Assembly: GCF_030915505.1 (NCBI RefSeq)
Contig: NZ_CP133265.1
Location: 2,756,001-2,820,000, forward strand
DNA length: 64,000 nt
From: Neobacillus sp. OS1-2
Lineage (GTDB): Bacteria; Bacillota; Bacilli; Bacillales; Cytobacillaceae
Direction of reading: 5' to 3'
The notes under the pieces are model-generated. The model ran no database searches and was not told the origin of the DNA. It was given only the letters and a program-made list of their open reading frames with translations. The position numbers and the translations under genes were made by a program. Below, piece after piece: positions 49,636-59,335 of the stretch. Position 1 is the first letter of the stretch, and the number at the start of each line of letters is the position of its first letter.

Positions 49636-50934
49636 TTATTTTTTCAATTTAGCCCATGTTGCATCAAAAGCTTTCAACGTTTCGTCTTTTGATTTTTGAT
49701 TGCCAACATATGCTTGTAGTGTTGCACCGAATTCTTGACCCGCACCATCCGGATATTTCATGAACTGCCAAGAGTAAGTTTTGCCATCTTGAGAATATTT
49801 CTGAAGATCAGCACCTAGTGGTCCAATGTCTTCTGCTTTTGCTTCAATTGTTTTAAAGGCAGGAAGATATTTGAAATCCTTAACTAACGCTTCTTTACCT
49901 GCATCAGATGAAACCATCCAGTTTAAGAAATCTTTAGCAGCCTTTTTGTCAGCTTCAGGAGCTTTGTTATAAACAACCCAGTTCGTTGGTACGTCAACCA
50001 TTAATTTATCGGCTTGGGTAGCATCATCTGTTAAAGATAGTGGAATGAAGCCAACTTCCATACCAGGATTTAATTTATCAAGCATTGGCTGAATCCAGTT
50101 ACCTTGCTGAATGATTGCCGTTTCGCCGTTAGCAAATTGAGTAACTTCTGTGTTATAGTCGGTTGTTAATGGATTTTTGTTACCATATTTAACAGTCAAA
50201 TCAACAAGTTTTAAATAATCTTCAAAATATTTATTGCCTTCAATCTTAGATTTTCCTTCGTTTAAGCCAGGGATGAAGTTTTCATCATCGGCTTGTTGGT
50301 AAGCAAATGGAACGTTTAAGCCATGGTTTGCTAATATCCACCACTCTGCATAACCAACTGAAAACGCTGTGATCCCGGCATCTTTAAGTTTTTTTGCGGC
50401 TGCTTCTAACTCTAAATATGTTTTTGGAAGTTCCGTAATACCTGCTTTTTCGAATAGTTTTTTGTTATAAGCGAAACCGTAGCCTTCCATGTTAACAGGC
50501 TGACCATAGACTTTTCCATCCATTGTCATTGGCTTTAAGGCATCTGGATATGCATCTTTTACCCATTCCTGATCAGATAAATCTTCAAATTTGTCTTTCC
50601 AAGTAATCGCTTCTTGATAACCACCATTACCAAAGATATCAGGAGCTTTATTGGATGCAAATTTTGCTTTAAGCGCTGCAGAACCGTCTGCACCGCCGCC
50701 CACGGATTCAATGTTAAATGTAACATTTGGGTGCTCTTTTGTATATTTATCTGTTAACGCTTTCAATTGGTCGGCAATTTCAACTTTACCGTTAAAGAGA
50801 TCTACTACTACTTTTCCATCTTTACTGCCGTTGTCTTTCTTCTCTCCTGATGAACTGTCACTGTTACCGCAAGCACCTAATAGAAGTGAAGCTGATAAAA
50901 TCCCTGCTGCGATTGAATATTTTTTGAAAGCCAT
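49636..50934 (-). CDS. Sugar ABC transporter substrate-binding lipoprotein
   Basis: 432 residues. Signal peptide with lipobox LLGAC (Cys22), then a family 1 extracellular solute-binding protein (KVVVDLFNGKVEIADQLKALTDKY; DLSDQEWVKDAYPDALKP; MKYPDGAGQEFGATLQAYVG) of the type that binds oligosaccharides. It is the last of three genes, after the two permeases, an order opposite to the usual one; a stable hairpin in front of it may keep its message abundant. Substrate inferred from the regulon: probably an alpha-glucoside. No ATPase gene is in the operon. Confidence 0.9.
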   Translation of the reverse strand: MAFKKYSIAAGILSASLLLGACGNSDSSSGEKKDNGSKDGKVVVDLFNGKVEIADQLKALTDKYTKEHPNVTFNIESVGGGADGSAALKAKFASNKAPDIFGNGGYQEAITWKDKFEDLSDQEWVKDAYPDALKPMTMDGKVYGQPVNMEGYGFAYNKKLFEKAGITELPKTYLELEAAAKKLKDAGITAFSVGYAEWWILANHGLNVPFAYQQADDENFIPGLNEGKSKIEGNKYFEDYLKLVDLTVKYGNKNPLTTDYNTEVTQFANGETAIIQQGNWIQPMLDKLNPGMEVGFIPLSLTDDATQADKLMVDVPTNWVVYNKAPEADKKAAKDFLNWMVSSDAGKEALVKDFKYLPAFKTIEAKAEDIGPLGADLQKYSQDGKTYSWQFMKYPDGAGQEFGATLQAYVGNQKSKDETLKAFDATWAKLKK

Positions 50935-50976
50935 TTGTTTTCCCTCCTGGTTTGTTAGATCTAATTTTTATATAAG

Positions 50977-51010
50977 CCCCTGCTGCCCGGTTTAATTTAG
51001 ACAGCAGAGG
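50977..51010 (-). other. Intercistronic hairpin before the binding-protein gene
   Basis: On the minus strand CCTCTGCTG pairs with CAGCAGGGG (one G-T pair), 16-base loop. No T run follows. It sits between permease and binding-protein genes, the position of RNA-stabilising or processing hairpins. Confidence 0.6.
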
Positions 51011-51028
51011 TTGCTCCCCATTGTAAAA

Positions 51029-51856
51029 TCACTTGATTGAACCGCTTGTAATCCCTTTGATAATGTGTTTTTGCATCGAGAAGAAGAAAATTAACAAAGG
51101 TATGATACCAAGAACAAGAGCTGCCAGTGCTAAATCCCATTGCTTTGTGTACTGGCCAAAGAAGAAGAATGTTGCCAATGGAATGGTTCTTAATCCAGGA
51201 TCCTGTAGAACCAATGATGGTAATAAGTAGTCATTCCAAATCCATAAGCTGTTCAGGATGACAATAGTAACTGTGATTGGTTTTAGCAATGGAAACACAA
51301 TTCTCCAAAACACACCAAACCTTGAGCATCCATCAATAATAGCCGCTTCTTCAAGTTCTACCGGGATCCCTTTCACAAATCCGTGGTATAAGAAGATAGT
51401 CATTCCTGATCCGAAACCTAGGTACATGATGACTAGACCCCAAATACTGTTTAACATTCCTAAGTTCCCTGCTGTTTTAATCAGCGGAATCATAATCGAT
51501 TGAAACGGAATGATCATCGCAGCAACAAAAGTCATGAAAATGATATTGCTGATTTTCTTTTTTGTTCTAACCAGCATGTACGCTGCCATGGAGCAAAAGA
51601 TCACCAAGACCACATTACTCACAACAGTGATAATCAATGAATTTGTAAAAACCTTAAGATAGTCTAATTTTTCAAAGGCGTTTACATAGTTATCTAACAT
51701 CAATACCTTAGGTAAGGCTGAGGTGTTCGTTAAAATCTCGGCGAACGGTTTCAAGGAGTTTGTAATCAAATAATAGAATGGAACTAAAAAGACAAGACCA
51801 AGCAGGATAGCCAGGATTTCACCAATAAATGTCTTGCTTGTATACTTGTTTCCCAT
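51029..51856 (-). CDS. Sugar ABC transporter permease (MalG/UgpE type)
   Basis: 275 residues with six membrane segments and the EAA loop LEEAAIIDGCSRFGVFWRIVFP. It is the C-type permease of carbohydrate (CUT1) importers. Its start overlaps the stop of the upstream permease gene by one base. Together the two permeases need a separate shared ATPase of the MsmX kind, presumably encoded elsewhere. First of the lower half of the operon before the binding protein. Confidence 0.88.
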   Translation of the reverse strand: MGNKYTSKTFIGEILAILLGLVFLVPFYYLITNSLKPFAEILTNTSALPKVLMLDNYVNAFEKLDYLKVFTNSLIITVVSNVVLVIFCSMAAYMLVRTKKKISNIIFMTFVAAMIIPFQSIMIPLIKTAGNLGMLNSIWGLVIMYLGFGSGMTIFLYHGFVKGIPVELEEAAIIDGCSRFGVFWRIVFPLLKPITVTIVILNSLWIWNDYLLPSLVLQDPGLRTIPLATFFFFGQYTKQWDLALAALVLGIIPLLIFFFSMQKHIIKGITSGSIK

Positions 51857-52824
51857 TATGATTCAACCTCCCTCTTCTTCGAAATCGTTACCTGAAGGAC
51901 GGTAATGGCAGCAACAACGATGAAGAAAATTAATGCTTTTGCTTCACCAATACCATAACGGTTATTGACGAATGCCTCTGTATAAATGTTAAGCGCTAAC
52001 ATCTCGGTTGATTTAAATGGACCACCGTTTGTTAACGACAGGTTTGCATCAAAAATCTTAAATGATGAAGCGGTTGTTAAAAATAAACAGATGGTTACGG
52101 CTGGTGCTACAAGTGGCATCGTGATGTGGCGCAAAATCTGCCATCTATTTGCCCCGTCTATTTTTGCTGCTTCAATCAATTCCTGCGGAACATTTTGCAA
52201 TGCGGCAATATAGATAATCATGATATAGCCTGCACCCTGCCAAACACTAACAATGACAATTCCCCAGAATGCTGTCTTCGCATCGCCTAACCATGCTAAT
52301 TCAAAAAATGGTATTCCAGTTAGCTCGCCAAGGGAAGCAAATCCTTTTACAAAAATGAACTGCCAGATAAATCCTAGTAATAGACCTCCGACCATGTTCG
52401 GCATGAAGAAAACGGTACGCAGAACGTTACTTGTTTTCAATTTCTGGGTGACTAGCAAGGCTAATCCAAATCCAATCATGTTCGTTAAAATAATGGCAAC
52501 TACTGTATATTTTGTTGTAAGCAGGAAGGACTGCTGAAATTGCTTGTCCTCAGTAAATAAATATTTGAAGTTATCCAGTCCAACCCATTTAATATTTCCT
52601 GTAATCCCATTCCAATCTGTAAAGGAATAATAAATACCTGTAAAGAAAGGGACTAGGACGATTAAAGTAAATGCAAGGAAGACTGGGCCGACAAATAGGG
52701 CGAATAACCCTGCATCCTTCAGTTTCTTCTTATTCTTTAATGAAACTGACTCTTTAAGATTTGTGTTCATTGGTTCAGTGATGACCGTATTTTCCACGGT
52801 TTCTACTTTACTTTGGTTCTTCAC
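51856..52824 (-). CDS. Sugar ABC transporter permease (MalF/UgpA type)
   Basis: 322 residues from GTG (TAGGAGGTGCAGTC upstream). A ~35-residue polar N terminus, six membrane segments and EAA loop LIEAAKIDGANRWQILRHIT, characteristic of CUT1 importers. It heads the ABC operon. Its promoter region carries the 19-bp box, cre-like palindrome and -35/-10 set shared with the ThuA operon. Inferred to import an alpha-glucoside. Confidence 0.88.
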   Translation of the reverse strand: MKNQSKVETVENTVITEPMNTNLKESVSLKNKKKLKDAGLFALFVGPVFLAFTLIVLVPFFTGIYYSFTDWNGITGNIKWVGLDNFKYLFTEDKQFQQSFLLTTKYTVVAIILTNMIGFGLALLVTQKLKTSNVLRTVFFMPNMVGGLLLGFIWQFIFVKGFASLGELTGIPFFELAWLGDAKTAFWGIVIVSVWQGAGYIMIIYIAALQNVPQELIEAAKIDGANRWQILRHITMPLVAPAVTICLFLTTASSFKIFDANLSLTNGGPFKSTEMLALNIYTEAFVNNRYGIGEAKALIFFIVVAAITVLQVTISKKREVES

Positions 52825-52845
52825 GACTGCACCTCCTATACCCTT

Positions 52846-52910
52846 ATTTTAGTGATTTAAGAAAATTATGAAACGGCTTACATTGACCAACAGGGTGGAA
52901 AATATTGAAC
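52846..52910 (-). promoter_or_regulatory. Regulon promoter of the ABC operon (box, cre-like site, -35, -10)
   Basis: Reading the minus strand: GTTCAATATTTTCCACCCT (52910-52892), TGTAAGCCGTTTCA (52882-52869, cre-like, one mismatch at the central CG), -35 TTTCAT (52873-52868), 16-base spacer, -10 TAAAAT (52851-52846). The same elements at the same spacing precede the operon at 57570. This predicts a common activator, with YesN-like or AraC protein as candidates, and possibly CcpA. Confidence 0.8.
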
Positions 52911-53072
52911 AATCCTTAAAATTCATACTATTCTACTCCTACTATGAAAGGTTTTAATAAATTATGATACTATAGGGGAAATCCCCTTTTTGGGAGGAAC
53001 ATCACTGAAAAAAAGGTCAGTAAGGGAGGAAGGTTAGGTCCTGATCCAAGTAGGAGAACTAACCAATGTGAT

Positions 53073-54893
53073 ATGGGATGGAGCATTCGGAAAAAGTTAA
53101 TCATTTTTTTAATGGCAGCAACGGTTCTCCCTTTTGGAGGCTCCATAGCCATTACGTATTTACAAACGACTAGTTCTCTTAATAACCGCTTTGTTTCAAC
53201 AAATCATGAATTGATAGAAAAAGGGGAAGAGGAGCTTACCGTTTACTTAGATGATGTTGCGCAAATGTCTTCGGTCCTATACCGTTATACTCCGTTTATG
53301 AGTGTGATGAGAGATGGGATCTCGCAGGACTTTATTACCAATCAGGAAGAGGTGCGCAGGGCACTTGCCTATTTATTTAACTCTCGGCCTGAAATTGAAC
53401 AAATGCATATTTATATTGATAAAGGAAAGGATTCTTATACCAATTATCATTCGAGAATTAGCGGCAGGGGGAAGTATGAGAATGTCTTTTCGCATCCCTA
53501 CTATGCCCGGCTACATCACTCTGATGATTTTTCGGTGATTCAGCCGCCGCATGAAATTTATAGTTATAATCATCAATCAGTCATTCCTAATTCCCAGAAG
53601 AAGAATGTGTTAAGCTTTCATAATTCCTTAATCGACCTTCCATCAGACCACTTTTTAGGGCTTTTATCGATTGATATTAACCTTTCAAAAATAAGTGCAA
53701 TTGCTGACCGTTTATATACAAAAGATGTAGAAGATCTATACATAATGGATGAAAATGGTACCATTATTTACTCTTCTAAAGAGAAAGACATTGGAAAACG
53801 GAACAATGAAAATTGGTACAAGGATGTGAAGCAAAGACCGCTTGAGGGAAAAAGTATTGAATGGAAGGATAAACAATTTTCAGGTGTTATTGTCTATGAA
53901 AGATTTTCCGCACCCTATAAGAATTGGTATATTGTAAAACGCATCCCGTATAATGTCCTTTACCAAAGTGCCAGACAAACAGCATTAATGAATAGTATCA
54001 TTGGTCTTGTTACACTTGTGGTTGTCTTATTTGCCACAATGGTCATCTCATTTAAAATTACAGCCCCGATTAAAGTATTGATTGATAATATGAAGAAAGT
54101 AGAAAAGGGGGAGCTCGAGGCGGATTTTGACTCGTTGGGGAACGATGAAATCGGCATGCTTGGCCGCCATTTTAAACGGATGATCAATCAAATCAATGAA
54201 TTAATTTTCCGAGAATATAAATTAGAACTTGAAAATAAATCTTCGCAGTTGAGGGTGTTGCAATCACAAATCAATCCGCACTTTCTCTATAATGCCTTTC
54301 AGTCAATTGGCACTTTAGCGCTTAAAATGAAGGCCGTCCCGGTGTATTCGTTATTGACCTCTTTATCTAATATCATGAGATACAGCATGAATATGAAGGA
54401 AGATATCGTTCCGTTTGAAATGGAAATGAAGCATGTTAATGCCTACCTTTCATTACAAAAACAGCGCTTCGACGAGCAGCTTGACTTTCATATAGCGGTG
54501 GAAAAAGAGGTTGAAGAGATTCTAGTACCGAAAATGATCCTGCAGCCTATTGTGGAAAATTGTTTTAAACATGGATTTGATCAACAGATCGAAAAAGCAG
54601 TGATTCATATCGAAGCAACCATAAACGATGAAGGGTTGGTTTGTATCCGTGTTAAGGACAATGGAATTGGAATAACGGAAGCACAACTGGATGGAATTCG
54701 CCAAGAATTGTTTGAAGGGCGTATCCTAGAAGGGAAGCATAGAGAATCCATCGGGTTAAAAAACATCTATGACCGCTTGCAGATTTATTATGGCACTCAG
54801 GCTACGATGTCTGTTCACGGTATGGAAGAAGGCGGATTTACGGTACAGATTCAGATTCCAAGGGTGATGCAAAAAGAGGTGGAGCAATCATGA
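53073..54893 (+). CDS. Sensor histidine kinase of the YesM family
   Basis: 606 residues: membrane segment at about 10-30, a large extracytoplasmic sensor (Cache-like, about 35-290), second membrane segment (about 305-327), HAMP linker (ITAPIKVLIDNMKKVEKGEL), then His_kinase domain with QINPHFLYNAFQSI and an ATPase domain (NGIGITEA, ESIGLKNIYDRL). YesM-type kinases of Bacillus sense sugars outside the cell. The stop overlaps the regulator's start (ATGA). Lying beside the importer makes it the probable sensor of the imported glucoside. Confidence 0.9.
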   Translation: MGWSIRKKLIIFLMAATVLPFGGSIAITYLQTTSSLNNRFVSTNHELIEKGEEELTVYLDDVAQMSSVLYRYTPFMSVMRDGISQDFITNQEEVRRALAYLFNSRPEIEQMHIYIDKGKDSYTNYHSRISGRGKYENVFSHPYYARLHHSDDFSVIQPPHEIYSYNHQSVIPNSQKKNVLSFHNSLIDLPSDHFLGLLSIDINLSKISAIADRLYTKDVEDLYIMDENGTIIYSSKEKDIGKRNNENWYKDVKQRPLEGKSIEWKDKQFSGVIVYERFSAPYKNWYIVKRIPYNVLYQSARQTALMNSIIGLVTLVVVLFATMVISFKITAPIKVLIDNMKKVEKGELEADFDSLGNDEIGMLGRHFKRMINQINELIFREYKLELENKSSQLRVLQSQINPHFLYNAFQSIGTLALKMKAVPVYSLLTSLSNIMRYSMNMKEDIVPFEMEMKHVNAYLSLQKQRFDEQLDFHIAVEKEVEEILVPKMILQPIVENCFKHGFDQQIEKAVIHIEATINDEGLVCIRVKDNGIGITEAQLDGIRQELFEGRILEGKHRESIGLKNIYDRLQIYYGTQATMSVHGMEEGGFTVQIQIPRVMQKEVEQS

Positions 54894-56479
54894 AAGTTTT
54901 AATCGTCGATGATGAAAAACATGTTCGCGAAGGGATTAAATTGCTTGGGGAATGGGACAGGAATGGAGTCACAGAAATTTTTGAGGCAGCCAATGGCGAA
55001 GAGGCTATTGGGCTGATTCAAACCTACAAACCGGAGATTATTTTTTCAGATATGAAAATGCCGAAAATGGATGGTACGCTATTGCTAGAGTGGATTAAAG
55101 AAAATCAACCCGCTAGCAAGACAATTGTTGTAACCGGCTACGATGATTACCATTATATGCGAAAGGCCATCCATTTCGGGAGTATGGACTATCTATTAAA
55201 GCCTGTTGACCCAGAGATTTTAAATCAAACATTGGAAAATGCGGTTAAGGAATGGAAGAAGGGCGAAATGGATCGCCAGCGAAAAGTAAGCAGTGCACAA
55301 TTGATCAATGAAATGAAGCCCGTCTACAGGGACCGAAAGCTGACACAGCTAATCAATAGTGAAAGCATTGATATAGATTTGTATGAGGAATTTGGGTTCC
55401 TTCCATCACAACAGTACACTGTCGCTTTGGTCCGGATTAATCGAATGGCGAGTAGGGCTTTTAAAGGTGACCGGGATTTAACATACTTTACGATCTTGAA
55501 CATTATTAATGAACTATTACTGGAAAACGAATGTGGAATTGGTTTTCGGTATCTGGCTAGTAAAGGTGAAATTATCATTATCTTTTGGAATCAATTTGAA
55601 CGCATGGAGGACCTTTTATTACAAATCTATCAAACGATTAAGAATGTCATCCATATTTCATGTCCAATTGCGATTGGAAAAAAGGTTGGTAAAAGTACGA
55701 AATTAATTGAGTCTTATCAGCATGCGAAGCAGGTTCTATTAAATAGTAATCTCTTGGAGAAATCAGAAAACCGTGTGCATCGTCAGGATGTTTTGTCGAC
55801 GGCAACACTTAGAAGCTTAATGGCTTATTCAGCTACTATTGAATTAGCTGTACAAGCCGGTGAAATCGGAGCATTTGAAGAATTGCTAGAGCAAATTACA
55901 AAGGACTATACGGAAAATGATTATTTATCCCTTAAACAGCTGCTCCATTTTGAAAATGAATATTTGCTGATCAGTAACCAATGGTATAAGAAATACGACA
56001 TTCCTATAAAAGTTCCGGATGATATTGAAAGACGAACTGACAGATTTTTTGACAAAAATGGTACATTTCTTTTGGATAGTTATAAACAAGGGATCAAGCG
56101 GGAAGTTACTTTCTTTTTGAAAAGGGTAAAACAAAAAGCAAGCCAGAAAAATAGGAATGTAATTGTTGATATCGAAAAATACCTACAGGCGAATTTCGAT
56201 CGCGATGTGAAACTGCAGGAAATATCTGATCATTTTTATATTAGCAGGGAATACATCTCAAGGAAGTTCAAACAAGAGTTTAATGTCAATATTTCTGACT
56301 ATATTGTCAAAATCCGCATGGAACGGGCAAAAACCTTATTGAAAAACAGTCAGATGAAGATATATGAAATGGCAAATATGGTTGGTTATCAAGACGACAA
56401 GTATTTCCGAAAGGTGTTTAAGAAAGTGGTGGGTGTTACACCGAATGAGTATCGTGAAATGAATATGAATAAAAAATGA
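54890..56479 (+). CDS. Response regulator of the YesN family (receiver plus AraC DNA-binding domain)
   Basis: 529 residues. N-terminal receiver with phospho-acceptor Asp54 (FSDMKMPKMDG) and KPVD around the Lys at about 102; a long central region; C-terminal AraC-type double helix-turn-helix (DHFYISREYISRKFKQEFNV and MANMVGYQDDKYFRKVFKKV). Pairs with the YesM-like kinase (overlapping ATGA). AraC-domain regulators bind next to -35 hexamers, which is where the shared 19-bp box sits in both operon promoters, so it is the main candidate activator of the regulon. Confidence 0.9.
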   Translation: MKVLIVDDEKHVREGIKLLGEWDRNGVTEIFEAANGEEAIGLIQTYKPEIIFSDMKMPKMDGTLLLEWIKENQPASKTIVVTGYDDYHYMRKAIHFGSMDYLLKPVDPEILNQTLENAVKEWKKGEMDRQRKVSSAQLINEMKPVYRDRKLTQLINSESIDIDLYEEFGFLPSQQYTVALVRINRMASRAFKGDRDLTYFTILNIINELLLENECGIGFRYLASKGEIIIIFWNQFERMEDLLLQIYQTIKNVIHISCPIAIGKKVGKSTKLIESYQHAKQVLLNSNLLEKSENRVHRQDVLSTATLRSLMAYSATIELAVQAGEIGAFEELLEQITKDYTENDYLSLKQLLHFENEYLLISNQWYKKYDIPIKVPDDIERRTDRFFDKNGTFLLDSYKQGIKREVTFFLKRVKQKASQKNRNVIVDIEKYLQANFDRDVKLQEISDHFYISREYISRKFKQEFNVNISDYIVKIRMERAKTLLKNSQMKIYEMANMVGYQDDKYFRKVFKKVVGVTPNEYREMNMNKK

Positions 56480-56506
56480 GCAGAAATGTAAACTGCTCAT
56501 TTTTTA
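56476..56506 (+). terminator. Intrinsic terminator of the two-component operon
   Basis: ATGAGCAG / CTGCTCAT, 9-base loop, then TTTTTT; it begins at the regulator's stop. Confidence 0.85.
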
Positions 56507-56538
56507 TTGGGGATGATAGTAATACTGTTATCAAACTT

Positions 56539-57312
56539 TTATTCAATTCGCCTATATGCACCAGGAGAGATACTATGTTTCTTTTTAAACACTTTATGAA
56601 AATAAGGATAACTGCCAAACCCGCATTCAAGAGCAATTTGTTCTAGTGTCATAGATGTATATTTCATCCGTTCCATAGCTGCCGCCAGCCGAATTTCCTG
56701 CGCATATTCCATCATTGTTTTCCCAACACTACTTTTGAATAAATGAACAGAACGGGAGATACTAAGACCGGCATGCCTCGCCACTTCTCCCACTTTAAAC
56801 GCAGTCATGGCATGCTCTTCAATATATCGCATCATCCGTGTCACCGTATACGGATGACTGAACGAGGAACCGGCTTCGCTAATGACACGTTCTAGAGTCA
56901 AACAGAGAGCTCGCAGTAAATAGCCAGATAGTTCTTCATTCTGACTGGATTCGGGGCGGCGTTTCTCAAACATAATGTAGCGCCATAATGCTAACAGCTT
57001 TTCATCCATCTCAATTCGAGCGACATCCGGCTTGGTGAAACCACTCCACCATTCATCAATCCAGGCACCATCACAGATTAAGTGGTAGTCACCACTCACT
57101 TGCCCCTCTTTAACTAGCAATTCATAATGATCCCCTGGTTTAATTAGCAGAAGATCGCCTGCCTCGATTTTTAATTTTCTCCCTTTTACCACCACTTCAC
57201 AAATTCCTTCCGTTTGCAGACGGAACAGATAGGAAGGATATCCGGATTTATGTTGGGAGTGGTATCCATTTGTATGAAATGAATATCCGCAGAATAATAT
57301 ATTTGATTTCAT
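56539..57312 (-). CDS. AraC family regulator with N-terminal cupin-like domain
   Basis: 257 residues. Residues 1-120 form a sugar-sensing AraC arm (SYLFRLQTEGICEVVVKGRK, then LLLIKPGDHYELLVK); the last 100 hold a double helix-turn-helix (EVARHAGLSISRSVHLFKSS and IALECGFGSYPYFHKVFKKK). Genes of this kind regulate neighbouring sugar operons. It is divergent from the ThuA operon, whose promoter carries the shared box, and is a second candidate activator or repressor. ATG at 57312, preceded by GAAGGTGAGTAA. Confidence 0.86.
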   Translation of the reverse strand: MKSNILFCGYSFHTNGYHSQHKSGYPSYLFRLQTEGICEVVVKGRKLKIEAGDLLLIKPGDHYELLVKEGQVSGDYHLICDGAWIDEWWSGFTKPDVARIEMDEKLLALWRYIMFEKRRPESSQNEELSGYLLRALCLTLERVISEAGSSFSHPYTVTRMMRYIEEHAMTAFKVGEVARHAGLSISRSVHLFKSSVGKTMMEYAQEIRLAAAMERMKYTSMTLEQIALECGFGSYPYFHKVFKKKHSISPGAYRRIE

Positions 57313-57470
57313 TTACTCACCTTCGAAAAAATAAATAGCAAAATAGTAGATGTTTTAATTATATCATCTATTTTGGTTTACAGATAAGTGTTGTAAGATG
57401 TAATCAAATAAGTGATGTTAAAAGGAGTGATAAGGAAGGATGGGAAGTGATCAGTGTCTTTAAACTATCA

Positions 57471-57535
57471 GTTCAATATTTTCCACCCTATCTGACAATG
57501 TAAGCCGTTTCATTAAAATTTCTATTCTTTAAAAT
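57471..57535 (+). promoter_or_regulatory. Regulon promoter of the ThuA operon (box, cre-like site, -35, -10)
   Basis: GTTCAATATTTTCCACCCT (57471-57489) is identical to the box at 52892-52910; TGTAAGCCGTTTCA (57499-57512) is the same cre-like palindrome; TTTCAT (57508-57513), a 16-base spacer and TAAAAT (57530-57535) repeat the exact geometry of the ABC promoter. The sequences between box and palindrome differ, so this is a conserved element set, not a recent duplication. Confidence 0.82.
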
Positions 57536-57569
57536 AAATTATAAAGTGAACAATCAAAAGGGAGTGTTA

Positions 57570-58298
57570 ATGATGTTGAATGTAACAATATGGAATGAAA
57601 ATCGTCATGAACAAAAAAATCCAGTAGTAAGAGATATTTACCCGAACGGAATCCATGGGACAATTGCTGATTTTCTTAAGGCTGAAGGATTCGAAGCAGG
57701 AACCGCTACGCTTGATGAGCCGGAGCATGGATTAACAGATGAGGTATTAGCAAATACCGATGTATTAGTGTGGTGGGGACATCTTGCACACGGCGAGGTA
57801 AAAGATGAGATCGTGCAAAAAGTCCAACAGCGTGTCCTAGATGGCATGGGACTGATTGTCCTTCACTCCGGTCATTTCTCCAAAATCTTTAAAACATTAA
57901 TGGGAACAAGCTGTGATTTGAAGTGGCGTGAAGCAGATGAAAAGGAACGCCTTTGGGTTGTAGCACCAAACCATCCCATTGTGGAAGGAATCGGCGAATA
58001 TATCGAATTAGAAAAAGAAGAAATGTATGGGGAGCATTTTGATATCCCGCAGCCAGATGAGTTGATTTTCACAAGCTGGTTTGAAGGCGGCGAGGTATTC
58101 CGTAGTGGCTGTACGTACAAACGCGGCAATGGAAAGGTGTTCTACTTCAGACCAGGACACGAAACGTATCCAACTTACCATAACGAACAAATTCAACGCG
58201 TGATTATCAATGCGGTGAAATGGGCACAACCAGTCAAACGGGAACGGCCGGTTTATGGAAACGCTAAACCTTTAGAAACCATTAAAGGAGGAAAATAA
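57570..58298 (+). CDS. ThuA-like (trehalose utilisation) protein
   Basis: 242 residues from ATG at 57570 (or 57573), five to eight bases after GGGAG. The fold is the ThuA/GATase1-like one: [42 protein letters not shown] and [14 protein letters not shown]. ThuA acts with ThuB in trehalose and related disaccharide use in Sinorhizobium; it is thought to act on 3-keto sugars, though its reaction is not settled. First gene of a five-gene operon; the next starts two bases after its stop. Confidence 0.85.
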   Translation: MMLNVTIWNENRHEQKNPVVRDIYPNGIHGTIADFLKAEGFEAGTATLDEPEHGLTDEVLANTDVLVWWGHLAHGEVKDEIVQKVQQRVLDGMGLIVLHSGHFSKIFKTLMGTSCDLKWREADEKERLWVVAPNHPIVEGIGEYIELEKEEMYGEHFDIPQPDELIFTSWFEGGEVFRSGCTYKRGNGKVFYFRPGHETYPTYHNEQIQRVIINAVKWAQPVKRERPVYGNAKPLETIKGGK

Positions 58299-58300
58299 TC

Positions 58301-59335
58301 ATGGGGAAATTAAGAGTTGGAGTGATCGGCTGTGGTAGCATTGCGCAGCACCGTCATCTACCTGAATATAAAGCAAATAAAAAGGTAGAACTAGTTGCGG
58401 TTTGTGATATCAATGAAGAACGTGCAAAAGAAGTGGCCGAAAAATTTGGTGCCACTGCTTACACCAGCTATGAAGCATTAGTGACTAGCGGTACAGTGGA
58501 TGCAGTCAGTGTATGTACCCCAAACTTTCTGCATGCACCCATCTCGATTGCGGCATTAGAAGCCGGCCTTCATGTGCTTTGTGAAAAGCCAATGGCAACT
58601 TCTAAACAAGAAGCGGAAGCGATGATTGCCGCTGCCGAAGCAAGCGGCAAAAAATTAATGATTGCCCATAATCAGCGTTTTGTTCCATCGCATCAAAAAG
58701 CGCGCCAGCTAATTGCTAGCGGAGAAATCGGTAAAATTTACAGCTTCCGTACTGCATTTGGTCATGGCGGCCCAGAAGGCTGGAGTGTCGAGGGTAAAGA
58801 AGGCTGGTTTTTCCAAAAAGAAAAAGCATTTGTTGGTGCGATGGGTGATTTAGGTGTTCATAAAACGGACTTATTGCGATATGTATTAGGAGAAGAAATC
58901 ACCGAAGTGGGTTCCTTTGTAGAAACGAGCGCAAAGGACTTCGCGACGGTTGATGACAATGCTGTTTGTGTATTAAAAACAGAAAGCGGCATCATCGGTA
59001 CATTGGCGGCAAGTTGGGCTTATGTAAGTAGGGAGGATAATTCAACGATTATCTATGGTGAAAAAGCAATCTTACGTCTGGAAGACGACCCGATCCATTC
59101 ACTTATCGTTCAATATGTGAATGGAGAAGTAGTTAAGTATGAGCTTGGGAAAATCCAGTCCAATGATGATGGCGGTCAAAATACCTCGCATGTGATTGAT
59201 AAGTTTGTGGATTGTGTTCTTCTTAATGAGGAGCCGCCGGTTCCTGGTGAGGAAGGGATGAAGTCTTTAGAAGTTATTTTAGCAGCACTTGAGTCAAATG
59301 AAACGAAACAAATCGTCAGAGTGAACGAACGATGA
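58301..59335 (+). CDS. Gfo/Idh/MocA family oxidoreductase (1)
   Basis: 344 residues. Rossmann motif GVIGCGSIAQHRHLPEY at the N terminus, then the family EKP motif (LCEKPMA) and catalytic region with GDLGVHKTDLLRYVLG (D-x-x-x-H). Members oxidise sugar hydroxyls, often at C3 of a glucoside, with NAD(P). A ThuB-like function is possible here. Overlaps the next gene in an ATGA junction, so the two oxidoreductases are made in fixed ratio. ATG after AAAGGAGG. Confidence 0.88.
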   Translation: MGKLRVGVIGCGSIAQHRHLPEYKANKKVELVAVCDINEERAKEVAEKFGATAYTSYEALVTSGTVDAVSVCTPNFLHAPISIAALEAGLHVLCEKPMATSKQEAEAMIAAAEASGKKLMIAHNQRFVPSHQKARQLIASGEIGKIYSFRTAFGHGGPEGWSVEGKEGWFFQKEKAFVGAMGDLGVHKTDLLRYVLGEEITEVGSFVETSAKDFATVDDNAVCVLKTESGIIGTLAASWAYVSREDNSTIIYGEKAILRLEDDPIHSLIVQYVNGEVVKYELGKIQSNDDGGQNTSHVIDKFVDCVLLNEEPPVPGEEGMKSLEVILAALESNETKQIVRVNER

